Origin: an uncultured Flavobacteriia bacterium
Lineage (GTDB): Bacteria > Bacteroidota > Bacteroidia > Flavobacteriales_D > Crocinitomicaceae
Direction of reading: 5' to 3'
Assembly (NCBI GenBank): GCA_903873915.1
Contig: CAIQQH010000046.1
Span: 1 to 64,000 of the forward strand
DNA: 64,000 bases
Within the stretch, counting starts at the first letter, position 1, and the number at the start of each line of letters is the position of its first letter. The notes below the pieces were generated by a model, which was not told the DNA's origin, did not search any database, and saw only the letters and a program-made list of their open reading frames with translations. Of this stretch, positions 1-9,367 are shown piece by piece. Made by a program: the position numbers and the translations under genes.

Positions 1-3000
1 AAAAACCACATTTTTATAAGCCGCACGGGCATCTCCTTCCTGAAGGTTGCAAACATCAAGAACGAGCGATTGCTCATTCATTTGACGTTGGTAGGTTTGA
101 GAAGGGTCAATTTCGCGTTGAATTCCAGGAGGAATTTCATATTTAATGGGGCTACGTTGGTCGTTTTCTTCCACGTTCACAGCTCCGATATTGAATGATG
201 TCAGGTTTGGATCCACTTGGATACTTTCTCCTGGTGTTGTCAAGTCTTCTTTATATCTTCTCCATTCACCTCGAATCAATTCAAGACGTGCGAAGCGAAG
301 CACTACCTCCTCGTCGAAGTCTTTCAAGAACATGCGCATGAAACGAATGGAACGGAAATCGGTGATTCCATTTACTTTGCGCTCGAAGTCGCGAATAGGA
401 ATTTTGAATTGGTACCAGCGTTCTTCTTTCGTACCATTTTGATAGACTTGAACATTCGTTATGTAATTTTTTCCAACAGCCATGTCGTTTTGACGCATAC
501 TGACACGGTATTGGAAATAGCTCTCCGACTCTGCAAGGTTGTTGTCTTGGTTGATGTCCTCCAAGTCGGGCATGTTGGTGCCTTGTGTTGGATAGCCATC
601 CACATTTGCTGTATCAGACATTTCGGTTGTAGGCGAATTGCCCTCCATACCGTTGTATTTTTTATACCTCTTTAAGATATTCAAGGAATCCGCGTCGTAA
701 TTGTCGTCGCGGTAGAAATTGTAGTCATCACCTGATGGGTCATTGATCATGCGTGATTTCGTGGCAGGATCTAAATTGGGATTGTTTTGTACCCATGTGA
801 CATAGTTCTTGAAGGCGACTCTCTCTTGTACGTTATTCCATCCATCCAATCCAATATCTTGATTCAAACGGTTATTAGGGTCGGTATCGAATGCATTTAC
901 TACGACTTGCTGCGTGGATACGCGTGCCCAAGCAGTTGTGTCTATGTTGTCGTTCACAGAAACGCCAGTCGGCGGCAAGCCATTTTCAAAGCTTTTACGT
1001 GAATCTGCCAGGACATCTTCTGATATATTACCTAGGTTAAAATAAAGGTCACCACCGGTATGGTTGTTATCAGGGTCGGCATCTTCATTGTACGGGTCGA
1101 GTACCCAGAATTGAATAAATTCAACATTGGTTAATTCGAAATCGTTTGTCGACAAAGACCGCATGATTCCGCCCCAGCGGTTTTCTGGGTTAGAGAAGGT
1201 ACCATCTGGTAAAATAGCATTGGTTGTGTCGTAGTTGTACATCCCGCGCTCTTTCGGGTAGTAGGCAAGTTCAAGGATTGGGACGTTTGTAATTGAACCG
1301 TACTGTTGCTGAAGGTTCGGGAAGATGTCTTTTTGATTCACAAGGCGCATACGACTATCCGACAACATGGCAGGATTGTCTTTAATGTGTTGTGGTGTCA
1401 ATGAATTGTTTTGGTAGAACAATGGATCGATGAGGTACCACGATGTATGCGCGCGTTTGTACCCGGCAGAAAGGTTTTTGTTTTGTCCTTCCGGGAATAG
1501 ATCGGGTTGACCTTGGGGCGTAGAGGCGAGTCTCCAGGCCGTTGATGCCCGCAAGTCAATGGCACTTTGTGATCCCTCGAAATCATCAATGTAAGAGGTT
1601 CCATCTTTGTTGATGACCCTTGGTTGACCGGGAATGAGGTGTGCAAACTCGCCTGAAAACGAAAGTGTTGATTTCTGCGTTGTTGAGATGACGGGTAAAA
1701 GGTCAATCATTTTGGTTAAAAAAGGCAGTTCTGTTTTCACCGCCAAATCGAGTCCTATGATATTGTTTTTGAAAGGCTCACTACCAAAATCTACTTTTTG
1801 TGTTACCGGACGTTCCGTCATCCGCATCCATGTCGCGCCAATGTTGAAATTTTCATTGAAGCGGTAGTTGTAGTGCATCCCCATCATCGCCCTGGCTTGG
1901 AAGCCAAAGACAGAATTGCTCTCAATGGAAATTTTAATGGGTGTATTGGATTCAAGAATCCCGCTGTTTAGGATTTTTACTCTTCCAAGGTTATAATCCA
2001 CGGTATAATCAACACCCTCTGTCAATTTGATTCCACCTGCTGTTACTGTCACGGCTCCTTGGGGTACATTGAGCGTATTCAGTGGAATATCCGAAGTTAC
2101 TGAAGATTGGTATTCACCCCTAAAGGTGAAACGGTTTTTGCTTGGAATCTGCTGTGCGGCAGTTTTTGTGGAGTCATACAACTCGGTGAATGACACTTTG
2201 TCCACGATAACTTGAGGTATATTCGCAGCTTCAAGTTTTGCTTTTAATGTTGTTCCAAAAGGCTCTACAGTAGAAAAATAGACGCGTCCATTTCGGGTGT
2301 TTATTGTCCCTCCATTATCAGCTTTGTTTCCGGTGAAGTTGATCGGCACATAATCGAAAACACCATCAGAAAAGGGTTGCTGGTTTTGATTCAGCTTATC
2401 CATTTCCAAAAGCGTAACCAACTGCTTGTCATCGACCCCATCCAACGGAAAGAAGGGCACGAGCAAGGAGGTTTCTGGGTTGTTGTAGAGGAGGTCGATT
2501 TTAAAACCTGTTTGATCTACTTGATATGCACCTATGGAGTATACGTTCTTCATCATCAAGTCCCATACTTTGTTGTGTGGATTCGTGATGGTCGGCTTTA
2601 TCAATTTAAGGATGAGCGCTTGTTGTCCAGCGACACCGTCTGTAGAGAATTCTCCCACCTGATAGGTTTCCCCGCGGTAGGTATATTCGTAAGCCACAGC
2701 CAATACCTCATCGTTGTTTAATGGAAGGTTCAAGGAGATATAACCCAACAAGGCGTTGTAAGAGAATTCTTGCTCGGTTAGTTTTCGTGCATTTTCCACT
2801 TTTTCAAAGTGAACAGCTTGTTGGAAAGGACCAGGGGAGGTGACTTGGGAGTTGAGGGCGGGAACCGCATTGGAGAAGCTACGCACCAATGGCTGGTTTG
2901 AAGCCCATGCATAAAGCCCGTTCGCCTCGTTGTCTGGAATGTCATTCGGGCCAAATCCACCTGGACTTCCTTGGCAATTGCTTTGTTTTCCTTCTCCCAA

Positions 3001-4062
3001 ATCGGCAAAGGCAACCACATTACGGGTGTTTTCAATGCTATTTGTGCGATTCGTCAACCATACCTCGATCCGGGTAATGGCCATGGTTGAATTCACAATC
3101 GGCAAGGTGGACATCGCCTCGTCATAGTGATCATGATGGAATAAGTTCACAAAGTAGTGACGATTGGCTTCGTAGTTGTCGGCGCTTAGTTCAAACTTCT
3201 GAACTTGGGACTTCCCAGTAATATTGATTTCCTGACGCTTACCCTTGGATGAAGCTGCAATCAAATCGATGGTCGATCTCCCAAATTTCAATTTTGTCTT
3301 TGCTCCAAAGAGCGTTTGAGACCCTTGAATCAATGATGTGGGTAACTGCATAGCCACATTTCCCAATTCAATTTTTTGCATGATTTGGTCTTCGTCACCC
3401 GTATATTCTAGTTTGGACACATTGTCAAAATCGAATGCTGCTTGTGTATTGTAGCTTGTACCAATCTTTAGTTTTGTTCCAATTTGACCCACTAAATTCA
3501 GCTGAATCTGCTGCTGGAAGTCAAAGCGCGTAATGTGACGCTGCTTCATGGGTAAAATGGGATTGTCGTAGCGCGATGAATTCACACCAAAAGAGAGTTC
3601 AACACTTCCTTGCGGACGAATGGTGATTTGATCTGAACCGAAGAAATTTTCAAAAGCCTTGCTTCCAATTTTAATTGGAAACTCCATGGGCTGACTCTTT
3701 GCTGTTTGCTGGTCGATTTTATCCTTCCAGTTATCGCGAAGAGCCTTTTGACGCTCGTATTCCAGGTATTCCTCCAAGGTCATCATGGATGGATTCCTGT
3801 AATTTAAATCAGTACCAATCGTTTCCTTGAAGATATATGTTCCCGTTATCGGGTCGTAAACAATGGTTTGTTTCACTGAACTTGGATCGCCGAGGTCAAA
3901 ACTTTGAGGTGTTGTTTGGGTTGGATCGATGTTGTTTTGAATAGGAAATGGCAGGGTATCCTGCGCAAACAGCTTACCCGAAACCATAAATGCCGCAAAA
4001 ACTACCATCGAAATCGATGTAGTAGCAAGGTATTTAAACAGTAAGTGAATCCTCTTTTTCAA
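1..4062 (-). CDS. sprA: Type IX secretion translocon / gliding protein SprA, N-terminal part (3' end outside window)
   Basis: Outer-membrane translocation channel of the type IX secretion system, needed to export CTD-tagged proteins and gliding adhesins. The reading frame runs without a stop from the TTG at 4062 to the left edge, giving 1354 residues of a protein that is usually about 2400 aa. The N-terminus is a signal peptide (basic start, hydrophobic core, ending near KLFAQD at about residue 35). Family-like text follows: repeated PxSLIQG/GAKTKLKFG segments, a GDARAAYKN segment at the cut, and many short beta-strand stretches. An in-frame TGA lies just upstream of the TTG; the first ATG (4008) would remove the basic n-region, so TTG is preferred. 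The gene starts 1 bp after ruvA ends, so maeB-ruvA-sprA is probably one transcript. Confidence 0.93.
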   Translation of the reverse strand, partial: MKKRIHLLFKYLATTSISMVVFAAFMVSGKLFAQDTLPFPIQNNIDPTQTTPQSFDLGDPSSVKQTIVYDPITGTYIFKETIGTDLNYRNPSMMTLEEYLEYERQKALRDNWKDKIDQQTAKSQPMEFPIKIGSKAFENFFGSDQITIRPQGSVELSFGVNSSRYDNPILPMKQRHITRFDFQQQIQLNLVGQIGTKLKIGTSYNTQAAFDFDNVSKLEYTGDEDQIMQKIELGNVAMQLPTSLIQGSQTLFGAKTKLKFGRSTIDLIAASSKGKRQEINITGKSQVQKFELSADNYEANRHYFVNLFHHDHYDEAMSTLPIVNSTMAITRIEVWLTNRTNSIENTRNVVAFADLGEGKQSNCQGSPGGFGPNDIPDNEANGLYAWASNQPLVRSFSNAVPALNSQVTSPGPFQQAVHFEKVENARKLTEQEFSYNALLGYISLNLPLNNDEVLAVAYEYTYRGETYQVGEFSTDGVAGQQALILKLIKPTITNPHNKVWDLMMKNVYSIGAYQVDQTGFKIDLLYNNPETSLLVPFFPLDGVDDKQLVTLLEMDKLNQNQQPFSDGVFDYVPINFTGNKADNGGTINTRNGRVYFSTVEPFGTTLKAKLEAANIPQVIVDKVSFTELYDSTKTAAQQIPSKNRFTFRGEYQSSVTSDIPLNTLNVPQGAVTVTAGGIKLTEGVDYTVDYNLGRVKILNSGILESNTPIKISIESNSVFGFQARAMMGMHYNYRFNENFNIGATWMRMTERPVTQKVDFGSEPFKNNIIGLDLAVKTELPFLTKMIDLLPVISTTQKSTLSFSGEFAHLIPGQPRVINKDGTSYIDDFEGSQSAIDLRASTAWRLASTPQGQPDLFPEGQNKNLSAGYKRAHTSWYLIDPLFYQNNSLTPQHIKDNPAMLSDSRMRLVNQKDIFPNLQQQYGSITNVPILELAYYPKERGMYNYDTTNAILPDGTFSNPENRWGGIMRSLSTNDFELTNVEFIQFWVLDPYNEDADPDNNHTGGDLYFNLGNISEDVLADSRKSFENGLPPTGVSVNDNIDTTAWARVSTQQVVVNAFDTDPNNRLNQDIGLDGWNNVQERVAFKNYVTWVQNNPNLDPATKSRMINDPSGDDYNFYRDDNYDADSLNILKRYKKYNGMEGNSPTTEMSDTANVDGYPTQGTNMPDLEDINQDNNLAESESYFQYRVSMRQNDMAVGKNYITNVQVYQNGTKEERWYQFKIPIRDFERKVNGITDFRSIRFMRMFLKDFDEEVVLRFARLELIRGEWRRYKEDLTTPGESIQVDPNLTSFNIGAVNVEENDQRSPIKYEIPPGIQREIDPSQTYQRQMNEQSLVLDVCNLQEGDARAAYKNVVF

Positions 4063-4063
4063 C

Positions 4064-4639
4064 TTATAATAATTTCAGCGCTTCTTTGATTAATTGTTCC
4101 ACAGACTCTTCTCCAGTCGAAAGTTTATCGAGTACCTTGTCTGCTGCTTTTTTGTCAAAACCCAAAGAAACAAGCGCATTTAACGCGTCAAATCGGTTTG
4201 TATTGCTTTGACTGAACATATTTTCAGTCGAAAATGTCATTTTTAACATTTTATCCTTGAGGTCAATAATTACGCGTTGGGCAGTTTTTGCTCCAATTCC
4301 TTTTATGCCTTGAATGGTGCGCACATCTTCCGATTGTATGGCATGTGCAATCTCATCAGGAACCATAGAAGACAGCATAATCATTGCAGTGTTGGGACCA
4401 ATTCCTGAAACAGAAATGAGGTGGTTGAACATCTCACGTTCTTCTTTCGAAGAAAAACCATACAATATGTGGGCATCTTCACGAACGATGAGTTTGGTAA
4501 AGACACGAACGGCTTCGTCCGATCCTAAGGTAGTGAAGGTATTAAGAGAGATTTTCACTTCATACCCAACCCCTCCACAATCGATTACGAGATCGGTAGG
4601 ATTTTTTTCAATGAGGCGTCCGCTTATTTGTCCAATCAT
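4064..4639 (-). CDS. ruvA: Holliday junction branch migration protein RuvA
   Basis: DNA-binding subunit of the RuvAB branch-migration motor, which processes Holliday junctions during recombination repair. The 191 aa match the usual length. Order: N-terminal OB domain (residues 1-62, starting MIGQISGRLIEK), two helix-hairpin-helix motifs (VSGIGPNTA near 80 and IKGIGAKTAQRV near 115), then a flexible linker rich in S and N and the C-terminal RuvB-contact domain (about 145-191). It sits 2 bp after maeB and 1 bp before sprA. No RuvB gene is in the window. Confidence 0.96.
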   Translation of the reverse strand: MIGQISGRLIEKNPTDLVIDCGGVGYEVKISLNTFTTLGSDEAVRVFTKLIVREDAHILYGFSSKEEREMFNHLISVSGIGPNTAMIMLSSMVPDEIAHAIQSEDVRTIQGIKGIGAKTAQRVIIDLKDKMLKMTFSTENMFSQSNTNRFDALNALVSLGFDKKAADKVLDKLSTGEESVEQLIKEALKLL

Positions 4640-4641
4640 AG

Positions 4642-6906
4642 TTATTTATTTTGAGCGTCAACAACAGCAACCTTCACCATATTGATGATTTCCCGAACAC
4701 TTGATCCCAGTTGCAGGATGTGAACCGATTTTTTCAAGCCAACTAGCACTGGACCAATGGCATCCCCTTCAATCATTTCTTGCAAGACTTTGTAGGTAAT
4801 ATTTCCGGCTGAAAGATTAGGGAAAATCAATGTGTTTACCTGCTTATTTGCCAAGTGAGAGAATGCAAATTTCTCCATCAATAGATCATTGTTCAAGGCG
4901 AAATTTGCTTGAATTTCACCGTCAACAACTAAGCTTGGGTATTTTTCGTGCAAGATCTCTACTGCCTTTGACATTTTTTCCGCGTCAGGTCCAATGGAAG
5001 AGCCAAAATTGCTATAGCTCAGCAATGCAATGCGCGGGTTTACCTTAAATTTTCGAATTGTCTTGGCGACATTGGCTGTAATTTCAGCGATTTGTTCGGC
5101 TGTAGGATTGAGGTTTATGGTGGTATCGGCCAAGAATAGGGGACCACGCTTCGTGTTCAGAATGTACAATCCAGCGACTGTATTCACATCTTTTTCAAGC
5201 CCAATTGTTTGCAGTACTGGTCTCACACTATTTCTATAGCTACGTGTTAAACCTGAAATCATGGCATCTGCATCGCCCATTTCCACCATCATCGCACCGA
5301 AGTGATTGCGTTCACGCATAATTTGCACAGATTCAAATTCCGTAAATCCTTTGCGTTTACGTTTTTCAAAGAAGGCGTGACCATAGGCCGCGCGACGCTC
5401 GTCCTCCTCCTCGGATTTCGGATCGATGATGATGACATCTGGCATTTCAATCGCATATTCTTCGATGAGCGCTTCAATTTTACTGCGTTTTCCAAGCAGT
5501 ATTGGAAAGGCAACACCCTCTTCCATAGCCGTTTGAGCGGCCTTAAGTATTTTTATATTGTCTGCTTCAGCAAATACCACGCGCTTGGGATTCTCTTGCG
5601 CTTTGGATGTGATGTTGCGAACAAGCTTATTGTCAAGACCTAAGCGGTTTTTGAGCTGCATCTCATAAGCATCCCAATCGGTGATCGGATTTTTCGCGAC
5701 ACCTGAGTCCATGGCCGCTTTCGCTACTGCGGGTGCTACGTAGTAAATCAGTCGTGGGTCCAAAGGTTTAGGGATGATTTGCTCGCGGCCGAACATGATG
5801 TTCTTTTCGCCATACGCTTCGATCACCTCCTCTGGAATGGTTTCCTTTGCAAGTGAGGCAATGGCTTTTACCGCTGCCAATTTCATTTCTTCGTTGATCG
5901 TTGTTGCACGCACATCGAGTGCACCTCGGAAAATGAAGGGGAACCCGAGGACATTGTTCACTTGGTTCGGGTGATCTGAACGCCCAGTGGCCATGATGAT
6001 GTCTTTGCGAACAGATGTCGCGTCTTTATAGGAGATTTCAGGTTCAGGATTCGCCAATGCAAACACAATGGGGTCTTTTGCCATCACCTTGATCATGTCT
6101 TTATTGATTAGGCCACCGCGAGAAAGCCCGAGGAATACATCAGCTTTGTTGAATGCTGAAATGAGGTCAATTGATTTTTTGTGAGAAGAGAATAAAACTT
6201 TCGTTTGATCGAGATCAGTTCGTTCTTGACAAATTAAACCTTTGGAGTCAAACATAAAGATATTCTCAAGTTTTGCGCCAAGGGAATGGTAAAGCTTCGC
6301 ACACGAAAGGGCCGATGCTCCCGCACCTGAGACCACGATTTTAACGTTTTCAATTTTCTTCTTTGCCAATTCAAGGGCATTGAGAAGAGCGGCCGATGTA
6401 ATAATGGCTGTTCCATGCTGGTCGTCATGCATCACTGGAATGTCGAGTTCTTCCTTCAGGCGACGTTCAATTTCAAACGCTTCGGGTGCTTTTATGTCTT
6501 CCAGGTTGATTCCTCCAAAAGTCGGCGCAATGGCTTTCACAGTTTGAATGAACAACTCAGGGTCGCTTGCGTCTACTTCGATATCGAACACATCGATGTC
6601 GGCAAAAATCTTGAACAACAAGCCTTTTCCTTCCATCACGGGTTTTGACGCTTCAGGGCCGATATTGCCCAATCCTAGAACGGCTGTACCGTTTGATATG
6701 ACCGCAACGAGGTTTCCTTTGCTGGTGTATTTATAGACGTCTTCCTTATTCTCAGCAATTTTTAGGCAGGGCTCAGCAACACCTGGAGAATAGGCCAGTG
6801 AAAGGTCTCGTTGAGAAGAATATGGTTTTGTAGGAACTACTTCTATCTTTCCCGGTTTGCCCGATGAGTGATAGTCTAGAGCTTCCTGTTTACGTATTTT
6901 CGACAT
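4642..6906 (-). CDS. maeB: NADP-dependent malic enzyme fused to a phosphotransacetylase-like domain
   Basis: Oxidative decarboxylation of malate to pyruvate with NADP reduction, cytosolic. The 754 aa show the long MaeB architecture: malic enzyme N-domain (about 20-160, with SPGVAEPCLKI and GNIGPEASKPVMEGK), NAD-binding domain (about 165-400, HDDQHGTAII then VVSGAGASALSCA), then a phosphate acetyl/butyryl transferase domain (about 430-754, starting VVFAEADNIKILKAA). In characterised MaeB proteins the PTA-like half is usually not a transacetylase but binds acetyl-CoA for regulation; whether that holds here cannot be seen. First gene of the maeB-ruvA-sprA run. Confidence 0.95.
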   Translation of the reverse strand: MSKIRKQEALDYHSSGKPGKIEVVPTKPYSSQRDLSLAYSPGVAEPCLKIAENKEDVYKYTSKGNLVAVISNGTAVLGLGNIGPEASKPVMEGKGLLFKIFADIDVFDIEVDASDPELFIQTVKAIAPTFGGINLEDIKAPEAFEIERRLKEELDIPVMHDDQHGTAIITSAALLNALELAKKKIENVKIVVSGAGASALSCAKLYHSLGAKLENIFMFDSKGLICQERTDLDQTKVLFSSHKKSIDLISAFNKADVFLGLSRGGLINKDMIKVMAKDPIVFALANPEPEISYKDATSVRKDIIMATGRSDHPNQVNNVLGFPFIFRGALDVRATTINEEMKLAAVKAIASLAKETIPEEVIEAYGEKNIMFGREQIIPKPLDPRLIYYVAPAVAKAAMDSGVAKNPITDWDAYEMQLKNRLGLDNKLVRNITSKAQENPKRVVFAEADNIKILKAAQTAMEEGVAFPILLGKRSKIEALIEEYAIEMPDVIIIDPKSEEEDERRAAYGHAFFEKRKRKGFTEFESVQIMRERNHFGAMMVEMGDADAMISGLTRSYRNSVRPVLQTIGLEKDVNTVAGLYILNTKRGPLFLADTTINLNPTAEQIAEITANVAKTIRKFKVNPRIALLSYSNFGSSIGPDAEKMSKAVEILHEKYPSLVVDGEIQANFALNNDLLMEKFAFSHLANKQVNTLIFPNLSAGNITYKVLQEMIEGDAIGPVLVGLKKSVHILQLGSSVREIINMVKVAVVDAQNK

Positions 6907-6971
6907 GCATGTTTCTTAGGGCTGTAAAGATAAGAAAATGCTGCGAAATAAGGCATCGAACTATAGGGCAT

Positions 6972-6999
6972 AAAAAAACCCGGACCTAAGCCCGGGTTT
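6972..6999 (-). terminator. Rho-independent terminator after the T9SS thioredoxin gene
   Basis: AAACCCGG (6976-6983) pairs perfectly with CCGGGTTT (6992-6999). On the minus strand the stem is followed by a run of seven T, so it ends transcription of the gene at 7019-8551 before maeB. Confidence 0.85.
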
Positions 7000-7018
7000 C
7001 TCGAAATATTGATTTCAA

Positions 7019-8551
7019 TTATTTGATCACCACATTTTTAGTCGTTGTGATGCCGTTAGAAACAACTGTTACGATGTAGCTTCCTTTTGCCATGTCAGCA
7101 ACAGGGAAAGTAACCGTAGAAGTTCCGTTCAATGATTGAAGTGTTTTCGTTGTAATTACACGTCCTTGAAGGTCAAGGATAGAAACTTTGTAATCAGCGT
7201 TTGTTGCTTCGAAAGAAACATTCAACTCGTCAGATGCCGGGTTAGGGTAAACTGACAATGTAGAAGCAAGTTCTTCGTTAAGACCAGCCACAGCATTGAT
7301 TTCGAACGCATCCATCATCAATGTTCCAGCAGGGAAGCTTGTAACACCTGCGATAGCAGTACCGTTCACGAAGATCTCAACAGATCCGTCGCCGTATCCG
7401 CTGTCAAATCCATCACCGTAAGCATCGTATACTTCTAAACGGTAGCAGTCATTCACCAAGTTTGTAACAACATCTGTTTGAACGATTGTACCTGCAGCAG
7501 CAGCATCAGCACCATAAGATGGGCTTGTGTAGGCTACTTGTCCGTTGCTACGGAAGATTTTCCAAGAAGTCTCAGACTTGTATTGGTCAGTGCTAACCTT
7601 CACAGTAACACTGTTGTTCGCACCTGTGTTCGCGCGAGACAATGTTTTAGTGATCGTGTTGTTTGCTGTATTTTGGTCAGCAGACGTGATAGAGATTGTA
7701 ATGTTGTGTGAAGATGTTGGTGTAAACTGACCAATTGTTACATCTTGGTATCCGTATGTTGCCAAGTTTCCAGACCAGTTGTACTGTACGATTTGTGTAG
7801 CACCTTCAGTTGCAGTAATTGTACAAGCTGTCATTGGAGATGTTCCGTTGTTTTGCAAACGAACGATCAAATCAATAGCAGAGCAAGACTTCTCTTTTCC
7901 TTGGTAAGAAAGCATTGCGGGGTCATTTGTTTGAGACGCTGCTGGTGGACAAGAACCTACTGTTGAGTAAAGTGCAGCAGCAGCGAGCTGACCAACTTCA
8001 GTAACTGTTCTGTTTGGACAAATCTTGTAGATTGTTGGGAAGTATCCGATGTTGTAATCATTGTTGATTTGAGTCGCTGAAGCCGAAGCTGGATTTGCCA
8101 TAGGGAAAGGAATCTCGCCTGCACCTCCTGGATTGATCCAGTTTACAGTACCTGCAAGGCTTCCAGAACCAGTCAACATTGTTGCATCCGCAGTTGTTCC
8201 ATCACCTTCTACCCAAATAACCATTACATTATCTGTAGTTGATGCAGAAACGCCTGGGAACCCAGCGGGGCCATGTGCAGTGTACAATGCATCCAAAGCA
8301 CCACCGTTATGGTAGTTCCAACATGGTCCACACCACGTAGCAGAAACATCCATAAATACAGTATAACCCGCATCTAGATAGTCATACAAACGGTATGTAC
8401 CATTGTTGTTCAAACCTTGAGAAGCTAAGGCAGTTTGGTAAGCAGTCACAGTGTAATCTGGAGCGATGCTTCCAGCAGCCAACTGCGCTGTCGACGTGTT
8501 CATTGCCGCAATGCTGGAAATTGCAAGGGCAGAGAGTAATAGTTTTTTCAT
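7019..8551 (-). CDS. Secreted thioredoxin-fold protein with T9SS C-terminal sorting domain
   Basis: Exported protein of 510 aa from the ATG at 8551 (MKKLLLSAL, a normal signal peptide; a longer frame starting at 8578 is unlikely). After cleavage near TSTAQ it has a redoxin-like domain with the dithiol WCGPCW (C74, C77) in the expected context of an extended strand before an active-site helix, and an Ala/Gly-rich insertion before the PTIY cis-proline-like segment. The middle (about 215-420) is beta-rich, resembling CARDB and a secreted beta-sandwich with GDGFDSGYGDGS calcium-loop-like text. The last about 80 residues are a T9SS sorting domain: VYPNPASDELNVSFE, then the SILDLQGRVI block and a terminal KNVVIK. 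Export through SprA is therefore expected. Substrate unknown; an extracellular disulfide or peroxide role is only a guess. Confidence 0.88.
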   Translation of the reverse strand: MKKLLLSALAISSIAAMNTSTAQLAAGSIAPDYTVTAYQTALASQGLNNNGTYRLYDYLDAGYTVFMDVSATWCGPCWNYHNGGALDALYTAHGPAGFPGVSASTTDNVMVIWVEGDGTTADATMLTGSGSLAGTVNWINPGGAGEIPFPMANPASASATQINNDYNIGYFPTIYKICPNRTVTEVGQLAAAALYSTVGSCPPAASQTNDPAMLSYQGKEKSCSAIDLIVRLQNNGTSPMTACTITATEGATQIVQYNWSGNLATYGYQDVTIGQFTPTSSHNITISITSADQNTANNTITKTLSRANTGANNSVTVKVSTDQYKSETSWKIFRSNGQVAYTSPSYGADAAAAGTIVQTDVVTNLVNDCYRLEVYDAYGDGFDSGYGDGSVEIFVNGTAIAGVTSFPAGTLMMDAFEINAVAGLNEELASTLSVYPNPASDELNVSFEATNADYKVSILDLQGRVITTKTLQSLNGTSTVTFPVADMAKGSYIVTVVSNGITTTKNVVIK

Positions 8552-8676
8552 TCTTTGAATTTTTTTTGGTTTAGACAATGTTAACTTTGTTCAGCTAACG
8601 CGTTCGAATTTACAGCAAATTTTTATTCTAATCATTTTTTCATCACAATATTTATCTCAAAAACCAAAATTTCACC

Positions 8677-9363
8677 ATGAAAAAGCTCATTATTTTTAGC
8701 GGTTCGGGCATGAGTGCCGAGAGTGGCATCAGCACATTTCGCGATAGCGGTGGACTTTGGGAACAATATAGAATCGAAGAAGTGGCCACTCCACAGGCAT
8801 GGAAGAGCGACCCTGTTATGGTACAAGAATTTTACAACCTACGCCGCAAGCAAATTCTCGGATGTGAACCCAATAATGCACATGTGTTGATCGCACAACT
8901 CGAAGAAAAGTTCGACGTGACGGTGATCACACAAAATATCGATGACCTTCACGAGCGCGCTGGATCAGCCGATGTGCTGCACTTGCACGGAAATATTCGC
9001 CAGTCTAAAAGTTCAGGTCCAAATCAAGAAAAGGCCTATTTTCCCATTGATGGCTGGGAGCTCAAGAATACCGACCTGTGCCCGGATGGCTTTGTGTTGC
9101 GGCCTCATGTGGTATGGTTCGGGGAGGAGGTGCCAATGTACGATGTGGCCATGCAGCACATTGCAGAAGCAGATATTCTTGTGGTCATTGGAACTTCACT
9201 TCAAGTTTACCCGGCTGCAGGATTGATTCACTATGCGCTCAACGCCGAAACACGTTACCTCATTGATCCAAATGCAGGAGAACTAAATGTGCCAAAATCC
9301 TTCAAGGTCATTCCAATGAATGCCGTGGAGGGGATGAAGAAATTGATGGAAGAATTGAGTTAG
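8677..9363 (+). CDS. cobB: Sirtuin-family NAD-dependent protein deacylase, CobB type
   Basis: Removes acyl groups from lysines using NAD. The 228 aa carry the sirtuin motifs GSGMSAESGISTFRD (8-22), TQNIDDLHERAG (85-96) and the catalytic His in LHLHG (near 104), plus RPHVVWFGE and GTSLQVYPAA. The segment FYNLRR holds Tyr and Arg spaced three residues apart, the pair used by class III (SIRT5/CobB) enzymes to bind succinyl or malonyl lysine. Only two cysteines are present (GCEP and DLCPDG), so the usual four-Cys zinc site is missing. Divergent from the T9SS thioredoxin gene and convergent with hemD, 4 bp away. Confidence 0.92.
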   Translation: MKKLIIFSGSGMSAESGISTFRDSGGLWEQYRIEEVATPQAWKSDPVMVQEFYNLRRKQILGCEPNNAHVLIAQLEEKFDVTVITQNIDDLHERAGSADVLHLHGNIRQSKSSGPNQEKAYFPIDGWELKNTDLCPDGFVLRPHVVWFGEEVPMYDVAMQHIAEADILVVIGTSLQVYPAAGLIHYALNAETRYLIDPNAGELNVPKSFKVIPMNAVEGMKKLMEELS

Positions 9364-9367
9364 AAGC

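Noticed and set aside
146-3127. Several plus-strand open frames of 60-150 codons opposite sprA
   Set aside because: They are antisense shadows; the minus frame is continuous and family-typical, and none of the plus frames shows a domain.
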